From Phanerodontia chrysosporium (lineage: Eukaryota > Basidiomycota > Agaricomycetes > Polyporales > Phanerochaetaceae): a DNA stretch of 64,000 nucleotides. The position numbers and the translations under genes were made by a program. The stretch lies in assembly GCA_001910725.1 (NCBI GenBank), contig MJGA01000014.1:496001-560000 (forward strand), read 5' to 3'. This document shows positions 1-10,503 of the stretch, in pieces (within the stretch, counting starts at the first letter, position 1; each line of letters opens with the position of its first letter). Under the pieces are notes generated by a model. That model saw only the letters and a list, made by a program, of their open reading frames with translations. It was not told the DNA's origin and ran no database searches.

Positions 1-1382
1 GGCGCCCCGCCCAGTGACCTCCGTTCTTGAGTTCCCCAGAGCTCAGCTTGTTACCAAAAAATTGGAAAATAATCCGTGGGCCTCCTATGATAAGACAAGG
101 CGCGTAAACATTCATCTTACGGCGGTGTTTCTCGTCTCAGTGAAAAGGAGCGTGGCTTCGTCGTTACTTCGTCGTCGGGAGCCCAGCAGCTTGCATGACA
201 GCTCCACACCAAATCTGGTGACACCTGTCACAACTGCTGTTAGGCGAAAAACGCTGACCTGCAGTTTCTTTTGCAAGTCCCTGTAGGCCCATTCCACTTT
301 CCTCAGTATCACGTGAGTGACATCTGTCCCGCTTCGCCCCGATTTGGCGAGGGCGAAGTGTGCGAGCTCAAAATGGAGAAAGTCGTCCATAGGAAAAAAG
401 AATCACCTTCACAGAATAATGGAGGCAAGGCTCTTTAATATTTCTGTGAAGCTCGATTTTGCCCACTCCCTCCCAGGACGTGTATTTTGAGTCCGCACGA
501 GCCTCCGGGAGGTCGATTACATAATACCCGTTGTTGCGGTAGGTGCAGTACTGACGGATTCCGTGGCTGCTAGGACAGAGCAGGCTATCGAGTTGTGCTA
601 TGACTTGCATGCAGTTAATTATGGCCTCTAGCAGCGTGTTTTGGCACTGCTTGGTGCCCAGGGAACCCTGCTAGGGAGGCTCAGGCTGCGGGATGGCATC
701 CTTGGTCCCCCTGCGTACCCATTTGAGTGTCCAGGGCTACACCTGCCTTACATACTGGATATTCATAGTACAGCAATGCCACTTGGGGTCGCTGTCACCT
801 CCGGTGACTTTCTACCTCTGCTTTACGCGCATGCGAAGGGCAAGCCGCCCTACTGCACGTGATCGTCACGCTTTGTCACGATGTGAGGGAAGTGGACTGC
901 GTCTATCTTACCTCTCAAAGAGGCTCCGACTTCGGGTTGTGCATGTTGTCCCAGCACAAAATCAAAAGAGAGTTTTTTTTAGCCGTGGCAGCTAGACTAC
1001 GTAGTAGATTTTTGTGTTCCAGATTGTGTATGTACAGTAGGACAGTATATGTTGTAACAATGCAAACAAGAAAACACGGATGACAAGAGCAAAAGATAGG
1101 CTACGATGCGATGTGCTCCAAGATACCAAGATAGTACTGTACGGGGAGAAGGGATGTCTAAGTATTTACAAGAAGGGGAGGTTGTGCAAAAATAACGATG
1201 ACGGGTGCAGTACACTATGAGACGAGATAGGGTGAGGCGAGCAGGCGAGCAAATTATAGCTGTACAACATGGCCAGTGACAAGACAGCAAGAATAAGCTA
1301 GAGCACGAGACGGAGGCGAGATGAGCAAGCAGTAAATCCAAGAGATTTTGCCACGAGAGGCGGAGATTGAGAAGAAAGAAAA
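1..1382. other. No convincing gene
   Basis: Only short open frames on both strands. None has recognisable motifs or splice-linked continuation. The last part (about 1000-1382) probably holds the 3' UTR and flank of the minus-strand zinc-finger gene that ends at 1383. Confidence 0.5.
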
Positions 1383-2228
1383 TCAGGAAGTCGAGCGCAG
1401 CTGGCTTTCCTGGTAGGTGATGCGCGGCGGCCAGTAGAGCGGGTCAAAGTGGTCGCCGGAGTGCGGGTCCGCGAGGGGGGAAGAGCCGGCGTCGTACGAG
1501 AGGGACCGCTGCGCAAAGGACTTCCAGCGCTCGAAGGCCTGCGAGCCCAGCTCGCACGTCGCGTAGAGGGGCGACCGCTCGGGGTCGAAGAGCGGGAAGG
1601 GCGAGAGCGCGCGCGCGTGCACGACGGGCGACGGCGTGTCGTCCACGGTGCCGTTCGAGCTCGCGAGCTCGGCGTCCTCTTCGGTGTCGGACACGAGCGG
1701 CGGCGTGCTTGTGCCGCTCGTCCTGCTCGGCGTGTCGCACGGCGGCTCCTCCTCCTTGACGTCCGTGGGCCAGTCCGACTCCGGCGCAGGCGTCTAGGCG
1801 CGGTCCGCGGCGTCAGCGCAACGCGTCCCTTTCTGCTGCTGCACAGCGACGGGAAAGCAAGACGCCGTGTACGCACCTTGCCGTTGGCATCGCGCAGCTC
1901 GCGCACGATGGCGTCGGGCCGCTTGAGGCAGCGCTCGCGGTGGCGCTGCCAGTGGAAGGGGTCGTACGCGCTCTTGAGCGAGAGCTTGATCGTCGCGCCG
2001 CAGCGGTTGCACACGACGACCTGCGGGCTGTGGACCGTCACGAGGGGGTCTTCGCGGAGCTTGCGCTCGCGGGCCCGTTCGGACGCGGCGGCCTTTCCCC
2101 CGGCCACAGACCTGCGCGGCGCGGGATTAAACGCATGGAGGAGGACACCTGGAAGCTCTGCTCACCGATTCGCGCTCTCCCCGCGCTCTAGAGGTTCGTA
2201 GAAAGTGAGTTTGTGTTCCTCCCCGGAG
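1383..2228 (-). CDS. Single CCHC-like zinc-finger protein
   Basis: Unrecognised fungal protein. Exons read on the minus strand are an unresolved 5' exon ending at 2166 (donor GTGAGC), 2111-1878 and 1793-1383, separated by 54 and 84 bp introns. The reading frame continues across both junctions. The central exon carries a finger-like motif, CNRCGATIKL, followed about 17 residues later by HWQRHRERC, giving C-x2-C then W-x2-H-x3-C. It is preceded by a basic stretch. The C-terminal part is acidic, Ser/Pro-rich and probably disordered. The same W-x2-H-x3-C signature occurs twice in the next gene (3760-4872), so the two look like paralogues. The true start codon lies at or upstream of about 2228 and could not be fixed. 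A DNA-, RNA- or protein-binding role is inference only. Confidence 0.6.
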
Positions 2229-3759
2229 GATCTGCTGGCAGGGACGTACCGACGATGCGGGCTTTACGTCTTCGCGCTTGCCACTGCCGCTGGATGGTCT
2301 GGAGGGTGGGCGGTCAGCGAGGAGGCTCGGGGGATGCGACGGGGGCGACTGACCCTCGTCTTGGGGGCATGGTTGGTGTCGCAAGGTGGTGGGGAAAGAG
2401 AGAAGGGGTGAAGACGGGACGCCACCGTTTTGCGGGGCGCAAGCCAAACCTGCTCGTCGAGAATCGGCAGGCGGTTGCCGTGGACTCAGGGCGCCTTCGC
2501 GGAGGCTTTTAAAGGCTAACCTAACCCAGTTGAGATTCCGCGCCAAACCGCGCTTGATCCCCGCGCGCATCAAGTCGCCGTCCTCGAGCTGCCCTCCCCC
2601 GTCTCTCTGCAAAAGTTCCATCGGCGGATCCTGCCACGCAGCAATATATTCTATCCAGAGGGGGCGTATGTGTGAGCCCAGTCGCATGGAAGATCCCCCA
2701 GGAGGATCGCCCAGATCATGCGATGCATGCGTGGGAGCGGCGCGGCAGCAAAATCTTCAGAGGGACGATGCAGCCCTGAGCGAAGACCCCGTGGGAGCCA
2801 CCGCCGCGGCGCTGCCAAAACTCGCACCCGCAACTCGTGCCCTGGAGGGCGCAGCGGCCCAGCAGCGACCGCGCGAGCACAGCCGAGTCACACACTCGCG
2901 TCGCCGCCGCGGCCGCAACTCGCGCTGTCGCGGCCGCGCCTCCGCTCGCGACGGGAGGAACACGCAGCCGGCCTCGGCGCGGGGGCCCCCTCTGCGTTGC
3001 CTGATGCAACGAGCCCCCGCACCCGCCTCGAGATGTCTCACATTTTCGGGCGTGTTCCGACGCGTCCTGCCAGGACCGCACGCCCGGGTGCCTGCTGCCC
3101 CATGCATCGCGTCCCCCAGGGCGGGCCGACGGCCAAGGGTCCAACGCCGCTGTGCGGGTAAACAGATCGCACACGCGCGCGGGCGTGACCTGCGGGGACG
3201 TCCTGCCCAGACAATTAGCGTGGGGAGCCGTGCCACCGCCCTGGAGCGCAGAGCAGCACCAGAAGCCTCCTGCGCCGCGGAGGTGCACGCTGGTGCAGGC
3301 GGGGTGCACCCAGCCCCGCTGCGACGCGCCCGCCGCCAAGTGTGTTCGCCTGCGCTTGGCGAGAGGGGGGGCCTCGTGTCGGCGAATACGCACCTGCGAC
3401 GGGGCTCAGGTACGCTGTGCAACCGCGTGCGGATGACCTGCCCGCTAAGGCCTAGCAACGGGATCGGCGAACGTCGCACGCAACAGCGGTCTCGCACCCC
3501 GCTGGGCGGAACTGCCACACAGGAATCGCGTTCTTGCGTTCTCGAACGACTGTCTGCGCATGTCACCCACGGCAGTGAGCTCATGCACAAAATGAAATTC
3601 GAGACCGTTCGCCCGAAATCGCGCGCCGGGAGCGCCCGAGAATGCATAAAGCAAAAAGCACCACATAGGGATTCCAAACAAAATGATCATTATTGACATG
3701 ACCCCCAAGCGAGATAAAGAAGTAATCGTACGCGGTATATATCACGGCCCCACCTCCAC
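2229..3759. other. GC-rich intergenic stretch without a convincing gene
   Basis: Long open frames overlap on both strands between about 2386 and 3696. All are Arg/Ala/Pro/Cys-rich with no motif or splice logic, as expected where high GC content removes stop codons. The part near 2229-2600 probably includes the promoter or 5' exon of the minus-strand zinc-finger gene. Confidence 0.5.
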
Positions 3760-4872
3760 TCAAGAAGACGATGGCGGCGGAGATGACGAGGATGACGCAT
3801 TGAGGCCTTCCTTGAAGCCCTGCACGAAAGCACGGAACGGCTTCGTGAGCGTGTGCCACAGCGCCTGCCCGCGGTTCGGCGTGTACGAGGCGGGGCGTGC
3901 GCGGACCGTCCGCGGCGTCTCGCCGACGTCGTCTTCTTCGCGCCCGCGTTTCCGCGAGGGTGTGGCCGGGACTGGCAGGTGCATGGGCTCCGCCGTGCTC
4001 TGGGCCGGCGCGGGGTTCTCGGCTCGCACGGGTGGGTTGCTCTGGTCCGGCATCTCCGCGTCATTGCTTGGAGTCGTGTCAGGCGGAGGCGCAGCTCTGC
4101 GCGCGGAATTCAAGTCGCGTGCAGCAGGACGGAAGACGGGGACTCACATGTTGCCGGGACACTCCTGCGTGTGCGCCTTCCAGTTCGTGACCACGTACGG
4201 GACGGTAGGATCGAGCTGGATCCACGTGTTGCATGACGTGCAGAACGCCTCGTGGGGACGGATTTCGCCTGTGCGCGAGTCACCCTCAAGCGCTGTCCTC
4301 CCGTCAGTGTCTGCGATGGTGGGCTGTGCAGTATCGGGAACGCTTCTGCAAGGCGTGAGTATACCAAAGTGAAGATTATCGGCAAGACTGACCTTGCATC
4401 CGGAGACACAATATCAGGGGGAACACTCGCTGAGCCGGTGCAAGCCTTGCGGTGTTCGGTCCACGATTGCATGACATATCGCCGCTTTGCGTGCAGGGAT
4501 ATCCAAGTATCGCACTTTGCACAGAGGGCTCGGTGGGGCTCTATGTCCTTGCATTGCGGATCGTCCTTGAAGAACTGTATGCGGTCTGGTTCTCGCTTGC
4601 GTTTCCGCGCTGCCTTCGTGGACCCTGCTATCGATACAGCGTCGTCGTCCGACCCTTCCTCCTGGCTGTCACTGCGTCTGGATTAAAGTTTAGAAGACTG
4701 CCCCATGCAATAACGTATACCGCGTACGATGAAGAAGCCTTTCCAGCACCTCTTACCGAAGGGGGCTTCGTAGGCGTCTCAGTGCCGTCTGCACTCGACG
4801 CGACCGACGGCGCACGCGAATGCCTAGCTTTGCTTGCGGGCTTCCTTGATGATTGCTTCGGTGGAGAAGGAC
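3760..4872 (-). CDS. Double CCHC-like zinc-finger protein (5' end incomplete)
   Basis: Unrecognised protein with two copies of the finger seen in the gene at 1383-2228. Supported minus-strand exons are 4872-4757, 4661-4393, 4345-4148 and 4096-3760, all with GT-AG junctions that keep frame. Finger 1 is CAKCDTWISL followed by WTEHRKAC. Finger 2 is CTSCNTWIQL followed by WKAHTQEC. Both therefore follow C-x2-C-x2-W-I-x-L then W-x2-H-x3-C. The N-terminal exon is Ser/Lys-rich. The segment before finger 1 is acidic then basic (DDDAV followed by ARKRKRE, a possible nuclear signal). The C-terminal part is Pro-rich and basic. At least one further 5' exon must lie upstream of 4872. A nuclear regulatory role is a guess from composition. 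Confidence 0.62.
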
Positions 4873-5785
4873 CTGGAAGACTACACAGGCTCGATCGGGT
4901 TTTCCGTGTGCAGGAGAAGTACGGCCACGCACTCAACTTCGACCTTCTTCGGTATCCGCCTGCCCGCCGGGGCCTGGCACAACCAATACTCAGAAGACCC
5001 CAGGGCTAGCATATAGGTTTTCAAACGCACCGATGCAATCTCTTTCTCCTTCGCTGCGGGATTGTTGTCCTGCGCTCTGACATGATGAGCCAGCGCCGCA
5101 AGACTAGCCTTGAGAGACGTACTCAGATATACCAATGTCCATACCCTTCGTGTCCTTCTCGTCATATCGTCTGCATGAGTACGTGCCACGTACGGTACAA
5201 CACGCGAGCGTACCGTCATCGTGAGGGGATGTGAAGTGATTACAGGTGGAAGTTCTTCACCAGCACTGACAAGATGCGGAGCCCATTGAGCGACATGCGT
5301 CGAGGGCTAGCATCGGTATGACGCACGTTTGGATACCAAGGCAGCAGGATACTACAGGATAGCGTCGCACCGGCTATCCCTAACGGCAGAGGCCAGTGCC
5401 GCAGGTGCGCAGGATGTGTACGGCGGGTGTGAACAGTGGACGGAGGTGCAATGCGGCCTAAGCGCGCACTAGGCCTGCTTGGGCGGTTGTGTAAGGGCGC
5501 ATCAATGGGGCGCATCAACGAGCGACGTATACTTCATGAGGTCGGACACAAAACGGTCTGCACCATTACAACCGCGTCTCACTGCACTCGAACGACAGAT
5601 AGACTCAGCATTTCGCAAAAGTTATGCAAAGCGTCATGTGCGTGGTATACAAATGTTGGTGTAATAGTACATGGACAACATCGCAAAATCGTTCGTGATT
5701 AATGTTTGTACACAAGTAAGCCCTCTAGCTCCCGGCAGAATGCGTAGTGTTGCTTGGATTAAATGACGGGATCTGGGCAGAGCTG
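4873..5785. other. Unassigned stretch, probably 5' exon(s) and promoter of the zinc-finger gene
   Basis: A minus-strand open frame at about 4881-5219 could supply the missing first exon, but no splice pair joined it in frame to the exon starting at 4872. The rest shows no recognisable gene. Confidence 0.4.
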
Positions 5786-6099
5786 TCAGCTCGCGAAGTT
5801 TACAAAACCTCCTGGTAGAAGCTCACCATATTGAGGTTGGGTCTCTGTCCTGCTTCCGCCAAAGTCCTTGGTGTCGACCGCTACAGCGACCGTCAGCGAC
5901 GCGTCTTGAGAGCCAAATAAACGGCACACTCACCCTCTGGGTCGCGTGTGGCGATGCCTGCACGCTTGTTCGCGCCCGGCTGCTCCTTCGGGTCGCGCTT
6001 CGCCTCCATCTTGTCGAGCTGCTCGTCAGGGATCTTCTGCGTCGCCTCGGAAGGGAGCTGGTCCACGGGCTTGTTACCAACAAAGGTTTGCTCGACCAT
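5786..6099 (-). CDS. Small hydrophilic protein of unknown function (86 aa)
   Basis: Two minus-strand exons, 6099-5934 and 5880-5786, separated by a 53 bp GT-AG intron. Their sum is an exact 87 codons including the stop. The protein starts MVEQTFVGNKPVDQ and is rich in Lys, Asp, Glu, Gln and Pro with no hydrophobic segment. The second exon encodes KDFGGSRTETQPQYG. I do not recognise a domain. The low complexity and charge suggest an intrinsically disordered, stress-type small protein, which is inference from composition only. The clean frame across the intron and a good start context support a real gene too small for length-based gene callers. Confidence 0.55.
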
Positions 6100-6486
6100 C
6101 GTGAAGTAGAAATTGAGGATGGGGTAAAGATTGAAGGTTATCCGAGATGCAGTTTGTCGTGTGAGTGGACTTTGCTGTGTGCTATTGGGGAGCCTCTGGG
6201 TGGCCGTGGTGGCCTTTATAGGCCACGAGCAGCCTTGACGCAAACGCACGTCGCAATGACTTCAGTGGAGCGACGCGCCCCACTCCGTTGTGGAAGGGAC
6301 GTGAAAGCGCCAGAAGAATGTTATTCCTGTGGAGCGCCGGCGCAGACGTCGGTCTGACGTCCAGCTACTCGTCGGCCTTGGCAGCTCACAACACCGACAT
6401 GGACAGGCTATTGGAGGGGATAGTTGGTATGCATTACAAGACGTTAGCTGGGATATACTCTAGGGATACGAGGGTATTGCGCAAGT
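6100..6486. other. Intergenic, promoter side of the small protein and 3' side of the sirtuin
   Basis: Nothing gene-like is visible. It holds the upstream region of the minus-strand small gene and the 3' flank of the sirtuin gene. Confidence 0.5.
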
Positions 6487-8072
6487 CTAGTCTTCGTCGA
6501 CGGGTGGTCGAACTACGCCACTGTGTAACATGTTGTCAACTACGGGATCCTCTGTAGCCCGACTTCCGCTATTTTACACACTGCTCAGCCGTAAGTCGAT
6601 TAGAATAGTAGTCGTGACTCACAGGACGGTTCGAACGACGTCTCTGAGCACTGCGCCACTCGGAAGCTCAATCTTCTCGACTCCAGGAAGGGGGTCGGCC
6701 CTAGTTGGACCGACATTGAGTAGCAAAACCGGTCTATTCAGCTCGAGCGCATGCTTGAGTAACCTGCGTACTGTTAGCAGAGGAAGTACGCCCCAAACGC
6801 AAGCCCTCACCTAAATGCGGAGTACGTCGCGAGCGTCGTGCCCACTAGAAAGAGTCTACTGCACTTCTCAATGTCGAGGTAGCTGAATGGATTCAGAAAC
6901 TAAACGTGCGGAGTCCGTACAATACACACACTCACGAGCGGTCCCTCACTTCGGCCTTGATCGACTCGCCGAAAAATATCAATTCCGGCTTTAACTGCCT
7001 CGAGGGTCAGTGCAACACCAGCATGGGTTCGGCAGCCACTCACAATCGAATTGCGTCTGTCTTCGAGGAGACAGTCCGGACACTCGGGAACTTTGAAAGT
7101 GCTATAGTCTACGCCTTCCAAGACGACCTACGATCTGCTATGAGCGCCTTGGTATGAACTTGCGGCGCCAGATACGCACATCACCGTCTGGATTTGTTCG
7201 TGGTCTTTGGCCTGTCGCTTCCAGCTCGTCCATGTAAGCCTTCCACTGAGGATTAGCGGCTGAGAGCCGATCCTGGAAGGTATCGCGGTCTACGACATGC
7301 CCATGACTGCAATGCACTTTCTGTGAGCGTGTGTCAGTAGTATCGTACGCATATAGAGAATAAAGAATATCGCACATGCAGGGTCCCGTGCAATTCAAGG
7401 ATATGTTGCTTCGCCTTCTCTTCGTCCCACACTCCCGCCAGAGCCTTGTGATGAAGGCCGTCGACATTTTGAGTGATCAATTTGGGGACCACGTTGGTGT
7501 ATTGCAACGCTGCGAGAGCATAGTGCGTAGGGTTCGGAAGTGCATCTCGTACGGGCTTATAACCCAGGTATGATCGAAGCCTATGTGCGGGATCCTGAGC
7601 GATGATCTCTGGTGTGTTACACGTAAGCCTCACCAGTATCTCTGTCTGTGGTAGGGTCAGCCATGACGGAGACCAACACGGTTCTTTGGCACGCACCTGA
7701 ACGCGAAACCCTTCTCGGTCGAGTCCACTAGTTCTTGGTACTGCACGCCGGAGTTTGTCACCCACGGTCAGACTCCGAAGGGTCGCTACACGCTCACAAA
7801 TATTGGCCTACAACACTACCCGTTAGCGAGCTGAAACGTGTCGACATTGCACAGACGACGGACTTGTAGTTTGGGTTTAAATATCGACCCTTCGAGCCGC
7901 GGTACGCTCTAATCCCGGAGTCGACGCTCACGCCCGCACCGGTGACGGTCGCAACATTGCCAGGCGCAAGGAAGCTCGCGATGCGCTCGACGGCCGCCGC
8001 AGGAGAGATCGTCTTGGCCGGCGACGTCGCCGCGAGGATCGCCGCCGGTATGGTAGGAACAGAGATGCGCAT
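6487..8072 (-). CDS. NAD-dependent protein deacylase, sirtuin family (SIRT4-like)
   Basis: Sirtuins use NAD+ to remove acyl groups from lysines; SIRT4-like members are often mitochondrial. Eleven minus-strand exons rebuild exactly 353 codons: 8072-7864, 7807-7798, 7740-7697, 7645-7634, 7580-7376, 7320-7180, 7127-7044, 6994-6936, 6882-6811, 6763-6623 and 6568-6487. Exons 2 and 4 are only 10 and 12 nt. Family motifs seen in order are TGAGVSVDSGIRAYRG (NAD binding), NPNYKPIFYQELVD, RYWLRSYLG, TQNVDGLH, ELHG (catalytic His), KPELIFFGE and LVGTTLATYSAFRLL. The zinc site reads HCSHGH and then CPDC, so the first Cys pair is altered. The start codon lies 79 bp from the divergent PEX7 start. Class assignment is confident; the SIRT4 subtype is likely. 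Confidence 0.9.
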
Positions 8073-8151
8073 TGGCTTGTGATTTCCCCCGCCGCCGACC
8101 TCGGGGCGGAGTGCGCCTCGGCGGTGCGCTCATTCTTGACTGCCTACCACC
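8073..8151. promoter_or_regulatory. Compact bidirectional promoter between sirtuin and PEX7
   Basis: Only 79 bp separate the two start codons, so both transcripts must start within this interval or use very short 5' leaders. No TATA box is visible and the segment is GC-rich. Shared regulation is an inference from the spacing. Confidence 0.55.
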
Positions 8152-9420
8152 ATGAACGGCCCCACGGCGCCGCCGCTCGTGCTACAGACCCCCGGCTTTG
8201 CGCACTATGGCCTCGCATGGTCCCCCTTCCACGAGTCGCGCCTCGCCGTCGCCTCGGCGGCGAACTATGGGCTGGTGGGAAACGGCCGTCTGCACTGCAC
8301 CTCCGTCGGCCCTGGGCCTGCAGGCGCGCCCGTCTTGCATTTGAACAAGCAGTGAGTCCCATCTGCTATTCGCTGGTGCTCAAGACTCAGTGCAGCAGGT
8401 ATGACACCCAAGACGGCTTGTACGATGTCGCATGGTCGGAGATACACGAGAACCAGCTTGTGACCGCGTCAGGGGACGGGTCTATCAAGATGTGGGACGT
8501 GATGATTAATGTGAGCACTGCTGCGACATGCACGCTCTTCGTCTGTTCAACATTCATGGGGACGCAAGCACTTCTAGGACCTTCCTATCTTTGCCTGGCA
8601 CGAGCACACGCGCGAAACATTCTCTGTGGATTGGTCGAACCTCAAGAAGGATCTCTTCATCTCCTCTTCATGGGACGGCACGGTGAAACTGGCAAGTGTC
8701 ACTTGATGAATACACACCCTCACCTTGCTGACGAGAACCTAGTGGTCACCAGAACGACCACGGTCAATCTCCACAATACAAGCGCATACATCCTGCGTGT
8801 ACCAAGCCCTCTGGTCGCCGCACCAACCGGACGTTCTAGCTACATGCTCGACTGACGGTACCCTCAAGATATTTGACCTGCGTGCCCCAGCCTTCGTGCC
8901 TGGCAACTTCACAAATCCCGTGTCGGCAGCGGCACTCACGGTACCTGCGTCCGGAACCGAGATACTGTCGCTTGACTGGAACAAATACCGACCTTTCGTT
9001 CTCGCGAGCGGGGGCGTCGACAAAGTGCTTCGCGTCTGGGACTGCCGGATGGTGAAGCTGGGCCCTGAGGCTGCGAATGCACCAGGCGTCGGCGGCGTGT
9101 GCGAGTCGCAGCTCATTGGGCACGAGTGGGCGATACGGAAGGTGCAGTGGAGCCCACACCGCCCAGACCTGCTAGCGTCCGCAAGCTACGATATGACATG
9201 TCGCGTGTACGTCGCATGTTTCCGTCCCGGCCGCAATGCCCACCTGGCTGACGGCGGCTTCTACAGCTGGGCCACGGCACCGACGCCGGACGGCAGCAAT
9301 TTGCTGCACATCCACGATGCGCACACGGAGTTTGTGGTCGGCTGTGCGTGGTCGTTGTATGAAGAGCGCGTTCTCGCGACGTGCAGCTGGGACTGCAGAG
9401 TGAACGTGTTGCGCGTGTAG
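8152..9420 (+). CDS. PEX7: Peroxin 7, WD40 receptor for PTS2 peroxisomal import
   Basis: PEX7 binds the N-terminal PTS2 signal of peroxisomal matrix enzymes in the cytosol and carries them to the import machinery. Five exons (8152-8351, 8399-8510, 8578-8691, 8743-9206, 9267-9420) give 347 residues, close to the usual PEX7 length. WD40 blades are visible as repeated units: GDGSIKMWD, SWDGTVKL, STDGTLKIFD, GGVDKVLRVWD, ASYDMTCRVW and CSWDCRVNV. The HENQLVTASGDGSIKMWD stretch and the C-terminal HTEFVVGCAWS are typical of PEX7. The third intron starts with GC (CTG|GCAAGTG) and ends with AG, a non-canonical GC-AG intron; no GT donor nearby keeps frame. Confidence 0.9.
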
Positions 9421-10503
9421 CTGGATAGTAGGTGGGAACATTATGATCAGCCTTCCTCGCTCTCGCTGACGACGCGACATCCATGCAGTGAGACGTGTAG
9501 CGTGGACATGGATCTTCTTCTACCCCTTTGCCCGAGCCTTCCAGACGGACAACAATCAACGTGACCTGTTTGATTGCAAGGTCAATCGTTGCGGGTCATT
9601 CAGTATGTCTTGGCCACGCCGACCAGATGTTTCGCTCGGAACCAGCTGATTATCCTGCAAATCACCAGTCTAAAGACGCAGAACCAATGTACGAATGTAC
9701 GATAGCTAACTGTGAGCGTTTGATCTTTTGCTTGCCATTGTCATCGAACCGAGCTCTGAAAACTGACAATTGCTCGTCAATGAAGCGGGCGTTGTTCTTT
9801 GACGCCACTCGAAAGGGCGCCATAGATGCTAAACACCTTGTCAAGCCGCGAACGGGGCGAACGCGGGAGTGGCAGGCCCGCTCGCGTAAGAACCGTCTGA
9901 CCTTGTCGGTTTATGCTGACTTCATCAGCATCTCCCGGGTGGTAGGTGAGACCGGGACGAGAGAATGTTCGTGGCCCCGTTAAATCAGGAAAGTACAGCC
10001 TCAAGTAGCTTATGGCAAGCATGCAGCTGTGCCAGGAACCACGCCGGCACTGGTGAGTGCTCTCACACGTTGCTGCTGCGCGCCGTAGATTCGACAAGGT
10101 TGATTGGTTCTCCCTGTTTGGCGCACTTGTTTTTGTCCCTTGTGCGGGGCCGCTCGTCGGCTCTTTGGGCTTTGTGGCAACGCGCAATGTCGTTTGTCCG
10201 TCCTGGCAATTGTCCGAGACTGTGCCATAACTAGGCAGTTTCGTGCGAAAAGTCGGCTCTAAATAACGTTTGATCCGTAATCTCGAGTAAAACGTTCCGC
10301 CGACGGCAATTTTCGTGCCTCGCGGCGCGGGGAGTGGCCTTGGTGATTTGTAGAAAAGGCCTTCGCAACGCGCATTCGCAACTTACTCTCTCCCCTCCGC
10401 TTTGGCCGTTCCCCTCCTTTAATAACGGTTGTCTGCCCCCCTCCTTCTCTCCTTACTTTATACCCAACTCAGAGCTCTCGCGCACCCGGACTCGACCACC
10501 ACG
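9421..10503. other. Intergenic, nothing recognised
   Basis: About 1.1 kb with scattered short open frames on both strands and no motif. The end just before 10504 is pyrimidine-rich with a TTTATA at about 10457, probably part of the GH16 promoter. Confidence 0.5.

Noticed and set aside
2386..3696. Long overlapping open frames on both strands (up to 436 codons)
   Set aside because: Composition is Arg/Ala/Pro/Cys-rich with no motif; frames open on both strands at once reflect GC richness.
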